From: Bog-756 sp963831535
Lineage (GTDB): Bacteria; Actinomycetota; Acidimicrobiia; Acidimicrobiales; RAAP-2
Direction of reading: 5' to 3'
DNA: 64,000 nucleotides
Assembly: GCA_963831535.1 (NCBI GenBank)
Contig: CAWHQP010000007.1
Coordinates: forward strand, 372,001 to 436,000
Positions 1 to 7,935 of this stretch are shown here, in pieces. A model generated the notes under the pieces. That model was not told where the DNA came from, searched no databases, and worked only from the letters and a program-made list of their open reading frames with translations. Within the stretch, counting starts at the first letter, position 1; each line of letters begins with the position of its first letter. Both the position numbers and the translations under genes were made by a program.

Positions 1-1164
1 ACCGATACGGGGAGCTTCGACTTCTCCTACACCATCCGCAGTACGCCCGCCTCGGGTACCGCAACGACGACCACGCCCTCCACGGTGTGCCAGCAGGAGC
101 AGGTGGTCGAACCGAGCGGGGCAACGACGGCCGGAGGCGCGGTCGACGGGGGCGGAGCAAGCACCCCGTCCGTCCCCACTCCGACGAGCGCAGGGCCTCA
201 GATCCAGGGAACCGGTCTCGGCACCGGCACCGCCGGGACGCTCCCACCCGGTTTCACGCGGCAGACCCAGAGCGTGTGCTCGGGACCGACGAGCCCACCG
301 GATCCGGTAGTGCAGGGAAGCGGTGTGATCAACACCAATCCTCTCGCCATGGTGGCCTCTGCCGACATAGGCGACGGTCTTGATGTCACTGTGCGGGTGG
401 ACGATGCCAGCGTCTACGAGGAGGGTTCCAACGACACCGGACTCGCTCCGCAGGCCAGTGACGCGCCAGGTTCCGGCACGGACTTGCCCCAGTTCGCCGG
501 AATCACCGACGGCACACTGGGCAACCGAGAGGGCGCGGTCGCCATGATGGGCATGGCCAGTCCCACGGGCTACCTCGATCTCATCGCCCCGGCCATCACT
601 GGGGCGTCCCAAACCGGCACGGGGAGTGTTGACGGTGTGCCCGTGACCAACTACCAGGTCACCAACGACTTGAGCCAGCTGGCCGGTGCAGCCGGGACGT
701 CAGCGGCGGAATCCCAGACCATCTCGGCGGCGCTCGGACTCCTCAATACCGAAGGTTATACATCGAACAGTGTCGTGGTATCGGTCGACGGATCCGGTTT
801 CATCCGCCAGGTCCGCTCCACGGACGCGTTCACCGACGGTGGCACGGTCACCCTCGAGGCGACCTTCTCGGACTTCGGGTGCGCGGGGACGATCCTCATG
901 CCGGGACAGACCGGTTCCGGAGTCCCCCCTGTCGGCTGCACCCCACCAACCGGGACGGCCGCGACGAGCACGACGTCGACCACGGCCGGACCGGGGTCGG
1001 ACACGGCGCCCGTCTCCGGGCCGTCCACCTCGACCACCAACCAACCCGGTCCCACATCGACCACCTCCCTGCCGTCGGCTGCACCTTCCCCGACGACGAG
1101 CACGACGTCGTCCACCGTGTCGGCTGGCCAGTCGACAACGACGTCGTCGGCCTCCGCCCCGTAG
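1..1164 (+). CDS. secreted/surface protein with Ser/Thr-Pro tail, 5' end missing
   Basis: The frame is open from the first base of the window, so the true start lies upstream; the GTG at 85 is only the first internal start codon. The visible 387 codons begin in a Thr-rich low-complexity stretch. Next comes a folded middle part (roughly 300-900) with the phrases VDGVPVTNYQV and VVVSVDGSGFIRQVR, which recall the LppX/LprG-like lipoprotein fold of actinobacteria. It ends in a long Thr/Ser/Pro-rich tail encoded by ACG/ACC-rich DNA. Such tails are typical of exported, wall-spanning proteins. No signal peptide can be judged because the N-terminus is missing. The LppX-like reading is inference from motif style only; a plain hypothetical secreted protein is the safe call. 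Confidence 0.6.
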   Translation, partial: TDTGSFDFSYTIRSTPASGTATTTTPSTVCQQEQVVEPSGATTAGGAVDGGGASTPSVPTPTSAGPQIQGTGLGTGTAGTLPPGFTRQTQSVCSGPTSPPDPVVQGSGVINTNPLAMVASADIGDGLDVTVRVDDASVYEEGSNDTGLAPQASDAPGSGTDLPQFAGITDGTLGNREGAVAMMGMASPTGYLDLIAPAITGASQTGTGSVDGVPVTNYQVTNDLSQLAGAAGTSAAESQTISAALGLLNTEGYTSNSVVVSVDGSGFIRQVRSTDAFTDGGTVTLEATFSDFGCAGTILMPGQTGSGVPPVGCTPPTGTAATSTTSTTAGPGSDTAPVSGPSTSTTNQPGPTSTTSLPSAAPSPTTSTTSSTVSAGQSTTTSSASAP

Positions 1165-1233
1165 CGAAGCAGCACGAGAACCGAGCACCGGGCGGTCCCC
1201 GGGGTACGGCTCCCACCGCCGCCCCGTCTGGTC

Positions 1234-1239
1234 TACTCT
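1234..1239 (+). promoter_or_regulatory. candidate -10 element of the binding-protein gene
   Basis: TACTCT lies about 110 nt before the chosen GTG start at 1348. It matches the TANNNT form used elsewhere in the window, but no -35 is visible and the resulting leader would be long. Weak call. Confidence 0.25.
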
Positions 1240-1347
1240 CACACCCGTCGGTCGGCGGCCGACCGTGATGGGACGCCGCTGATCGGGGCAGTGGGGGATC
1301 CCATCGGAGAGCGCTCCGGTGGCGTGGATGACAGTTGGGGGATTGCT

Positions 1348-2667
1348 GTGGGGAAGCTGCGGGACTTCTCGTCCTGGCGTGCCGTGACCGTGACCGGTCT
1401 GGCCGTTGTCGCCCTCGGAGGGCTCGCCATGGCAGCTCCGGTGGGGCCCGCTTCGGCGGCCGGTGCGACCAGCTCGGCTCCGGGTGTCTCGGCCACCCAG
1501 ATCGACATCGGAGCCATCTCCTCCAAGACGGGCCCCCTGGCCGGGTATTTCGGTGGCCTGTCCCCGGGCATGAGCGCATATTTCAAATTGATCGACGGTG
1601 AGGGTGGAGTCGACGGACGCCAGATCGTGCTCACCGACGACCTCGACGACGGGGGTTCACCCACCCAGTTCACCCAGGACACCCATGTCCTGATCGATCA
1701 GGACCACGTCTTCGCCGTGGGCGTGGCGTCGGCGTGGTTCACCCCGGGCTACTTCGTCTCGACCAAGACGCCCACCTACGGCTACAACGTCAGTTCCAAC
1801 TGGCAGACCGCCCCCAACCTCTTCGCCGTGGGTGGATCCACCCAGATCTACTCAGCCGGATTCCCGACGCTCGCGTACTTCATCAAGAAGGTGGGGGCCA
1901 AGTCGGTGGCGTTCATCAGCTACGGGCCGTCCATCGCGTCGTCGTACGACGCGTGCAACGCCGACGCATCGGGTATGCGGAAGGCGGGCGTCGACGTGAA
2001 CTTCGTCGACGTGAGCGCCCAGCTCGGCGGGTCGTACGCCTCGGATGTGCAACGGATGCAACAGGCCGGTTCGCAGCTCGTGGTCACCTGCATGCAGGCA
2101 TCCGACAACATCACCCTGGCCCGGGACATCCAGCAGTACGGCCTCTCGATCAAGCAGGACTGGCTGAACGGTTACGACAAGACCCTCCTCGACCAGTACC
2201 ACAGCCTGATGCAGGGCGTCTACGTCTACAACGCCAGCAGCGTGCCGTTCGAAGCCGCCGACAAGTCTACGTTCGGAGACACCTATGCGGGGATGCAGAC
2301 CTACCTGTCCACGATGAACAAGTACGAACCCGCCTACACCTACAACGGTGTGGCCTTCCAGGGCTGGCAGTCGGCCGCCCTCATCGTTGCCGGTATCAGG
2401 GCGGCGGGAAGCGACCTGACCCAGGCCAACGTGGTCAGCGCCACCAACAAGATCGTCGACTTCACCGCCGGCGGACTGTCGGCCCCGGTCAACTGGTCCC
2501 AGGGCCACGTCGGCTACACCGAGCCGAACTGCAGCACCGTCGTCCAGGTGGAGGGATCTGCGTACGTCATCGCGTTCCGTACGGGGAAACAGGTCTTCGT
2601 CTGCCTCGGTGCCAGTGTGAAGGACCCGGTGCCGGTCACGCCGCCGAAGGGGACCCCAGGAGCCTGA
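1348..2667 (+). CDS. ABC transporter substrate-binding protein, branched-chain amino acid type
   Basis: Extracellular solute-binding protein of the Peripla_BP_6/LivJ-like family, expected to deliver a small ligand (amino acid, amide or similar) to an ABC importer. The GTG at 1348 is preferred over the upstream GTG at 1291: it follows a G-rich Shine-Dalgarno-like stretch (1335-1341) and gives a normal signal peptide (basic VGKLRDF, hydrophobic core, A-x-A cleavage near residue 37). The mature part starts with the family pattern APGVSATQIDIGAISSKTGP and continues with the two-lobed Leu/Ile/Val-binding fold to a usual length of 439 residues. No permease or ATPase genes of a Liv system lie next to it, so it is either an orphan receptor or served from elsewhere. 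The ligand cannot be told from sequence. Confidence 0.85.
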   Translation: MGKLRDFSSWRAVTVTGLAVVALGGLAMAAPVGPASAAGATSSAPGVSATQIDIGAISSKTGPLAGYFGGLSPGMSAYFKLIDGEGGVDGRQIVLTDDLDDGGSPTQFTQDTHVLIDQDHVFAVGVASAWFTPGYFVSTKTPTYGYNVSSNWQTAPNLFAVGGSTQIYSAGFPTLAYFIKKVGAKSVAFISYGPSIASSYDACNADASGMRKAGVDVNFVDVSAQLGGSYASDVQRMQQAGSQLVVTCMQASDNITLARDIQQYGLSIKQDWLNGYDKTLLDQYHSLMQGVYVYNASSVPFEAADKSTFGDTYAGMQTYLSTMNKYEPAYTYNGVAFQGWQSAALIVAGIRAAGSDLTQANVVSATNKIVDFTAGGLSAPVNWSQGHVGYTEPNCSTVVQVEGSAYVIAFRTGKQVFVCLGASVKDPVPVTPPKGTPGA

Positions 2668-2798
2668 GCCATGGGTCAACGCCGATGCGGGTTGTCGGGC
2701 ACCATCGTCCCAGTTCAGCGGGGCATGCGGGGCCGTTCGGGAGCTTCGGACGGCCCGGTGGCCTTGCCCCGAGGGATCGGGTTCAGGTAAGAAGCGGG

Positions 2799-2999
2799 AT
2801 GCCGGAACCCCGCTCAGTCGACCAGAGGTGCCGCTGGGAGATGTTCGCATCGGGTGAATGGCAGCGCTGCGGGAAGCCGCGGCGGCACGAGGGGACCCAT
2901 CAGATCGGGTCGGTAACCATCGGGACCCGTGCGCTGGTCCGCCTACGAATGCAGCGGCAACCGACGGTCCGGAGGGCCAAGACCCGCCCGCAGACGTGA
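2799..2999 (+). CDS. possible small Cys/His protein
   Basis: A 66-codon reading frame (ATG 2799, TGA at the end) in an otherwise empty 445-base gap. It contains RCRWEMFASGEWQRCGK followed by PRRHEGTHQ, so two Cys and two His residues are spaced like a small zinc-binding site. The upstream AAGAAGCGGG could serve as a weak ribosome-binding site, and an earlier in-frame ATG lies at 2685. The second half is Arg-rich and looks non-coding in style. It may be a real small zinc protein, a fragment, or chance; the rest of 2668-3112 shows nothing else recognisable. Confidence 0.25.
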   Translation: MPEPRSVDQRCRWEMFASGEWQRCGKPRRHEGTHQIGSVTIGTRALVRLRMQRQPTVRRAKTRPQT

Positions 3000-3112
3000 C
3001 CGCTACGATCTCGACCGGCTCGTCCCGGATCAGCGAGGAGCCGCCCAGCTGCGGCTCGAGGCTGAGGTAGCGACCGTATGCGGGTTTCTGTTACGCCGCG
3101 TGACCCGTTCCC

Positions 3113-3724
3113 TCAGGGCTCGGCCAACAGGGCGTGGACGGCGCTCCTCAACAGGTCTCCGAGATCCGCGGCGGGAAGGGCCGAGAAAACATCGCCCGAG
3201 AGGGCGAGTCCACCCATCACCGCGCCGAATGCGCAGGACATGCGGACCCGGGTCTCGACCGGGAGGTCCTCGTTCGAGAGGGCCTGGCGGAAGCGCATCT
3301 GCAGATCCTCGTGGTCCGAGTCGTTCCTCACCTGGTGCAGCGCCTCAATGGCGGCCTGGTTGCGTTCATGGAACATGAACAGGGCACGGTGCTGGAGCAT
3401 CTGGTCGATCAGCTGATCGAGGAGTTGGGCCCAGCGTTCAGGGGTGGCGGTGTCGTCGTCGAGCGCCTGGAGGGCTTCGCGCCCGAATTCGTGCAGTCGC
3501 ATGTGGAGGGCCATCAAGATGTCCCCCTTGCTGGCGAAGTGGTAGTAGATCGCCGCTTTGGTGAAACCGAGCCGTTCAGCGATCTGGCGCAGGGACGTCT
3601 TGTCGTACCCCTGGTCGGTGAAGAGCTCGAGGGAGATGTCGAGGATCCGTTCACGGGTGGTGGCCGGCTCGTCGCCCGCCGCCTCCGGCCCGTCGACTGT
3701 CTGCGCCTCACTGCTCAGTGCCAT
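3113..3724 (-). CDS. TetR/AcrR-family transcriptional regulator
   Basis: 203 residues. The N-terminal helix-turn-helix is unmistakable: TTRERILDISLELFTDQGYD, then TSLRQIAERLGFTKAAIYYH, then FASKGDI. The helical C-terminal ligand-binding domain has no recognisable ligand signature. The gene diverges from a DrrAB-type ABC exporter 85 bp away, the classic layout of a TetR repressor controlling its own gene and an efflux pump. A TAGGAT -10 sits 6 nt before the ATG, so the transcript is probably leaderless. ACCGGT-containing repeats in the shared intergenic region are likely operator sites. The inducer is unknown. Confidence 0.93.
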   Translation of the reverse strand: MALSSEAQTVDGPEAAGDEPATTRERILDISLELFTDQGYDKTSLRQIAERLGFTKAAIYYHFASKGDILMALHMRLHEFGREALQALDDDTATPERWAQLLDQLIDQMLQHRALFMFHERNQAAIEALHQVRNDSDHEDLQMRFRQALSNEDLPVETRVRMSCAFGAVMGGLALSGDVFSALPAADLGDLLRSAVHALLAEP

Positions 3725-3730
3725 GTCCCC

Positions 3731-3736
3731 ATCCTA
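3731..3736 (-). promoter_or_regulatory. -10 element, leaderless start of the tetR-type gene
   Basis: TAGGAT on the minus strand, 6 nt before the ATG at 3724. Same spacing as the other leaderless starts in this window. Confidence 0.55.
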
Positions 3737-3737
3737 C

Positions 3738-3800
3738 TTGACGACCGGTAAGTGACGCGCCTACCATGTCGTGGGGCCGACTTGCTGACCGGCCGGTAAG
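3738..3800. promoter_or_regulatory. candidate TetR operator pair between divergent genes
   Basis: Two similar sites lie 44 bp apart: GACCGGTAAG (3743-3752) and GACCGGCCGGTAAG (3787-3800). The second contains the perfect palindrome ACCGGCCGGT (3788-3797) and runs into the AAGGA ribosome-binding site of the ABC ATPase gene. The first lies just upstream of the TetR -10. Placement between the repressor and the exporter supports an operator role; binding is inferred. Confidence 0.5.
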
Positions 3801-3808
3801 GAACCATC

Positions 3809-4811
3809 GTGACAGACGAGGCCACCATCCATGCCGAAGGGCTGGTCAAGCGGTACGGGCAGACCCTGGCGCTCGCCGGCGTGGACCTCGAGGTCCCAGC
3901 CGGTTCCATCCTCTCGGTGCTCGGACCGAACGGTGCGGGTAAGACCACCGCAGTCCGTATCCTCACCACACTGACCACACCCGACGCTGGCTCCGCCCGG
4001 GTGGCCGGCCACGACGTGGTGCGCGAAGCCGCCGCCGTGCAGCGCAACATCGGGGTCACGGCCCAGGACGCCACGGTCGATGAGCTGCTCACCGGCCGCC
4101 AGAACCTGGTGATGGTAGGGAGACTCAGCGGACTCCGGCGCGCCGACGCCCGTGCGCCGCGCCTCGGAGCTGCTCCGTCAATTCGACCTGACCGATGCTG
4201 GTGACCGGGTCCTCAAGGGCTACTCCGGAGGAATGCGCCGTCGCCTCGACCTGGCTGCGGGCCTGGTCACGAGGCCACCCGTGCTCTTCCTGGACGAGCC
4301 CACCACGGGCCTCGACCCCACCAGCAGGGTCCGGATGTGGGACGTCATCCGATTCCTGGTCGCCGACGGGGTGACCCTCTTGCTCACCACCCAGTACCTC
4401 GACGAGGCGGATGAACTTGCCGATCGGATCGTGGTCATCGATCACGGCCGGGTGATCGCCGAGGGAACCTCGGCCTCGCTCAAGGCTGACACCGGCGGTG
4501 CCCGGCTCGAGGTCACCCTGAGCACTCCCTCGCCGGAGGCTCCCGAGGCCCTGGCGGCCTTCGTGGCCGGGGCCGTCCATGTGAGTCAGGACGGACGTCG
4601 TCTCCAGGCGCCCGTGCCCAGCGTGACCGGACTGGCCACCACCGTGGTGCGAGCCCTCGACCGGGCCGGCATCGCCGTGGACGACGTCGAGGTGCGTCAA
4701 CCGTCGCTCGACGATGTGTTCTTTGCCCTGACCGGTCACCCGACCAAGGGGGACGGCGACGACGAAGATCCGACGGCACCGGGTGCCGTGCCGGTGGGTG
4801 CGATCCGGTGA
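3809..4811 (+). CDS. DrrA-like ABC exporter ATP-binding protein, interrupted by a frameshift
   Basis: ATPase of a drug- or lipid-type ABC-2 exporter. The first frame (GTG 3809 to about 4150) carries Walker A GPNGAGKTT. The second (from about 4152) carries signature YSGGMRRRLDLA, Walker B VLFLDEPTTGLDP, the H-loop region (LLTTQYLDEADELADRI, with Gln replacing the usual His as is common in DrrA) and the C-terminal DrrA-type domain. The two join cleanly if one base near 4152 is removed, giving about 334 residues, normal for the family. The stop at 4202-4204 would otherwise truncate the protein before Walker B. AAGGA lies 6 nt before the GTG. The next gene overlaps by GTGA. A consensus error is more likely than decay because every motif is intact. 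Confidence 0.85.
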
Positions 4812-5662
4812 CCACGGCCATCATCCCCGCAGTGGTCACCGGCGCCGGCCAACCTCGGTCCCCCGGCCCCATCCGGAGGCTGTGCGATGTACTGGTCCTG
4901 ACCGGGCGGAATCTCGTCCACATCGCCCGCGAGCCACTCCAGCTCTCCGACGTCACCGTGCAGCCCGTACTGTTCACCTTGCTGTTCGTCTACGTATTCG
5001 GCGCGGGGGTCGTGCTCCCCGGTGGTGGCAGCTACACCGACTTCGCCATCGCCGGCCTGCTCGCCCTCAACCTGACCACCTCCTCCATGGGCACCGCCGT
5101 CGGCCTCAGCTCCGACCTGAACAGCGGTGTGATCGACCGGTTCCGCACCCTGCCGATGTGGCGGCCCGCCGTCCTCGTCGGACGGTCTCTGGCCGATCTG
5201 GCCACGGCGGTTGTCTGTGCTGGCATCGTGGCCGCCACGGGTCTGGTCATCGGGTGGCGGCCGGGTGGGAGTTTCCTCGCCACCCTGGCCGGGTTCGGCA
5301 TCTTCCTCCTGTTCAGCTACGCGCTGTCGTGGGGCTGTGCCTGCCTGGGCATGGTCAGCAAGGGACCGGAATCGGCACAGGGGGTCGGATTGGTGATCCT
5401 CTTTCCCCTGGCCATCGTGTCCAACGCCTTGGTCCCCACCCAGCGCATGCCCACGGTGCTCCGCGTCGTCGCCGACTGGAACCCGGTCAGTGCGGTCAGT
5501 TCGGCGGCGCGACAGCTGTGGCACAACCCCAATCCGTCGGCTTCGATCGGAGCCTGGCCCATGCAGCACCCGGTGACGGCATCACTGCTTTGGTGCGCCC
5601 TCCTGATTGTCGTCTTCGCTCCGCTGGCCACCATCTTGTACCGCCGTCGGACGGCGGACTGA
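4808..5662 (+). CDS. ABC-2 type exporter permease (DrrB-like)
   Basis: Membrane partner of the preceding ATPase. 284 residues with about six hydrophobic segments and the ABC-2 permease phrase DLNSGVIDRFRTLPMWRPAVL, which is the cytoplasmic coupling region conserved in DrrB proteins. It starts at a GTG overlapping the ATPase stop codon (GTGA), so the two are translationally coupled in a fixed ratio. Under the divergent TetR regulator it forms a small efflux operon. Substrate unknown; such pumps export hydrophobic drugs or lipids. Confidence 0.9.
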   Translation: MTTAIIPAVVTGAGQPRSPGPIRRLCDVLVLTGRNLVHIAREPLQLSDVTVQPVLFTLLFVYVFGAGVVLPGGGSYTDFAIAGLLALNLTTSSMGTAVGLSSDLNSGVIDRFRTLPMWRPAVLVGRSLADLATAVVCAGIVAATGLVIGWRPGGSFLATLAGFGIFLLFSYALSWGCACLGMVSKGPESAQGVGLVILFPLAIVSNALVPTQRMPTVLRVVADWNPVSAVSSAARQLWHNPNPSASIGAWPMQHPVTASLLWCALLIVVFAPLATILYRRRTAD

Positions 5663-5798
5663 CCCACGTGGGTCCGGCGCGGGGGCGGTGGAGCCACCAC
5701 CAGCGTGCCCTGACCGGGGTTTTTCTCGTAGCGGCCGGCTGCTGCCGGCCCCCGACATGGACGGGAGGTCGTGGTGGCGATCCCTCCGGGCCGCGCCC

Positions 5799-5804
5799 TA
5801 CGCT
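5799..5804 (+). promoter_or_regulatory. -10 element, leaderless TPR gene
   Basis: TACGCT followed by GGCGGACA and ATG at 5813 (8 nt gap). The TACGCTGGCGG block recurs at 27415 and 61796. Confidence 0.6.
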
Positions 5805-5812
5805 GGCGGACA

Positions 5813-6667
5813 ATGGCTGGTCCGTCGAGGCGCCGATGGTTCACACCACCTCGGTGGTGGGACGAGATAGGTAACTGGTCCGAGCGGCGGGCCGAGCGGC
5901 GGGCCGAAACCCCGGCTCAGCGACTGGCCCTGGCCGAGAAGCGCCTGGCCAAGACCCTGGAACGTCGAGGTCCGGACTCCTGGAGGACCATCAATGCCAT
6001 GGAGGCGGTGGCCAAGTACCGGGAAGCGGAGGACCGCCACCGCGAAGCACTGCCTCTACGCAAACAGGTGGTCAGCGGCCGGAGGGGTCAGCTCGGCCCG
6101 GAGCATCCGCTGACCCTGGCGGCCGAGGCTCGGCTGGCGGTCACCTATATCGGACTCAAGCGGCCCGAGAGGGCCAAGCCCCTCCTCCTCCATGTCCATC
6201 GTGGCCTGGCGGTGACCCAGGGGGCCGATGACGCGACAGCGCTGGCCGTGGCGGAGCGACTGGCTGACGTCGATCTCTCCCTCGGGCAGTTCGAGGAGGC
6301 CGACCCGCTGCTCCGGGAGGTGATGGCCCATCACGGGGAGCGGGGCGACGAGGTGGCCGGCTCGGCCATTGGCATCAAACTGGGCTCGTCGCTGATTCGC
6401 CAGGGTCGCTATGTCGAAGCGTCCGACCTGTTGCGCACCGTGGTCGAGGTCCGCGGCCGGATTCTCGGAACCGATCACCCCGACACCCTGGCTTCGCTGC
6501 GGAACCTGGTCTCGGCCCTCGTGTGGTCCGGTGACTACGCCGAAGCCAGCATCGTGGCCCGGAACCTCCTTGCCGCGACCATCCGGACCCAGGGTCCTGA
6601 TCACGCCGACACACTCGACGCCGAACGTCTGGTCGAGGACATCGACCGGCGGCTCAACACCTGGTGA
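5813..6667 (+). CDS. tetratricopeptide-repeat protein
   Basis: 284 residues from the ATG at 5813; an earlier GTG (5771) is in frame but lies upstream of the -10 element. From about residue 70 onward it is built of TPR_10/TPR_12-type repeats: A-RL-A-TYIG-RPE-AKPL, RLADVDLSLGQFEEADPLLR, SSLIRQGRYVEASDLLRTVV, and LGTDHPDTLASLRNLVSAL, the kinesin-light-chain-like spacing common in actinobacterial TPR proteins. The N-terminal 60 residues are basic (ERRAERRAE). No signal peptide and no enzymatic domain, so it is probably a cytoplasmic scaffold. The neighbouring exporter ends 150 bp upstream and the promoter looks independent. Confidence 0.8.
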   Translation: MAGPSRRRWFTPPRWWDEIGNWSERRAERRAETPAQRLALAEKRLAKTLERRGPDSWRTINAMEAVAKYREAEDRHREALPLRKQVVSGRRGQLGPEHPLTLAAEARLAVTYIGLKRPERAKPLLLHVHRGLAVTQGADDATALAVAERLADVDLSLGQFEEADPLLREVMAHHGERGDEVAGSAIGIKLGSSLIRQGRYVEASDLLRTVVEVRGRILGTDHPDTLASLRNLVSALVWSGDYAEASIVARNLLAATIRTQGPDHADTLDAERLVEDIDRRLNTW

Positions 6668-6726
6668 CGCGGCCCGTCCCCTTCGTCCATCCCGGACTGT
6701 CGGGCTCCCAGTCGGGTGAGAGGGGA

Positions 6727-7134
6727 TCAGGCGACCAGCCCGTCGGTCAGGGGCCCGATGCCGGCGAGCCTGGAAGCCAGTTCGTCGGACAGGTGGTGGC
6801 GCGTGGCCAGGACGTCGGGGTCCGTGTAACTGACGTTGGTCTGACCGTCGTCATCCCACACCAGTACACGGAGAGGGAGGTCAAGAGCGGCTAACGGTGA
6901 TGCCTGCATTACCGGCGTGCCGGCGATGGGGCTCCCGAAGATCACCACCGCGGTGTCGCGCAGCGTGAGACCGTGCTTGTGGGCCTCGCCGCTGTGATCG
7001 ATGGTGGCGAAGACGGTCATGCCGTGCTCCTGTACCGCCTCGATCAAGGCGGACACCGTGTCCGTGACCGATCCTCCTGTCGTCGACTTGGTGATGATCC
7101 CGGCGGTGTCCGCTACATCTCCCTTGTTCGGCAT
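6727..7134 (-). CDS. DUF302 family protein
   Basis: 135 residues. The ATG at 7134 is chosen because GGGGAGG lies 6 nt upstream; the longer frame to 7335 lacks such a signal. The DUF302 core is clear: GMTVFATIDHSGEAHKHGLT, then VVIFGSPIAGTPVMQ, then LPLRVLVWDDDGQTNVSY. DUF302 proteins are small cytoplasmic or exported domains of uncertain role with a TBP-like fold. It stands alone between the TPR gene (convergent) and the SRPBCC gene (divergent). Confidence 0.85.
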   Translation of the reverse strand: MPNKGDVADTAGIITKSTTGGSVTDTVSALIEAVQEHGMTVFATIDHSGEAHKHGLTLRDTAVVIFGSPIAGTPVMQASPLAALDLPLRVLVWDDDGQTNVSYTDPDVLATRHHLSDELASRLAGIGPLTDGLVA

Positions 7135-7452
7135 GGTGGTCCTCCCCGTCTCCCTAGGTGTCCAGTGCGTGATTCCCGTGCTCGACATTGGTGGCCACAT
7201 GGTTTCGTTCCCGGTGGGCGCCTGTGCCCGGACGGGGCCGTCCGGGGCAACGCCTTCTCGGTCCCGAGGTGGTGGGGTCACCACCGACCAGATCCTCGGG
7301 GTCGGGTGCGGGGGCCGCCGGGCTGGATGAGCCAACTCGGACCGTTGTCGTCCGGTTGATCAGCTCGCTACCACGGCACGACGGTGGCCCGTTACGACGG
7401 TTCCATTGGCTAACCTTCGGCCCGGGTCCAAACTACCGGAGGGAGCGCCACG

Positions 7453-7914
7453 ATGACGACCGAACGGTTCGAGGTGACACGGGAGATCGAAGCGGATCCG
7501 GCGGCGGTGTTCCAACTGTTGTGCGATCCCCAGGGCCACGTGGCCATCGACAGCTCGGGGATGCTGCAGTCGGCGGACGGCGACGTGGTGCATCAGGTGG
7601 GCGATGAGTTCGTCGTGCACATGGACCGGGAATCGCTGAACGACTACCCCATGGGCAAGTACGACGTCACCGTCATCATCACCCGCTTCGAGCAGGACGC
7701 CCTCCTCGAGTGGACGATCTCTGGTGCCATCCAACCCCCGATCCGGCACCTCTACGGCTACCGCCTCCGGCCCAGCGGGTCGGGTACCTCGGTTACCTCC
7801 TACTACGACTGGAGCGAGATCGACGAGCAGTACCGGGACGCCGGCATCTTTCCGGTCATTCCCGAGTCCGCCCTCCGGGCCACGCTCGGCATTCTGGCCC
7901 GGACTCTCGAGTAG
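7453..7914 (+). CDS. SRPBCC (START/Bet v 1-like) ligand-binding protein
   Basis: 153 residues with the polyketide-cyclase/dehydrase-like pattern: an opening strand FEVTREIEADPAAVFQLLCD, a central sheet, DALLEWTISG, and a long C-terminal helix ALRATLGILARTLE. These helix-grip proteins bind hydrophobic ligands; the ligand is unknown here. The ATG follows GGAGGGAG at about 9 nt, and a TAACCT -10 candidate lies at 7411-7416, giving a short conventional leader. The oxidoreductase gene is convergent, 21 bp downstream. Confidence 0.8.
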   Translation: MTTERFEVTREIEADPAAVFQLLCDPQGHVAIDSSGMLQSADGDVVHQVGDEFVVHMDRESLNDYPMGKYDVTVIITRFEQDALLEWTISGAIQPPIRHLYGYRLRPSGSGTSVTSYYDWSEIDEQYRDAGIFPVIPESALRATLGILARTLE

Positions 7915-7935
7915 GTCAGTCGGTTTGGCGACCGT

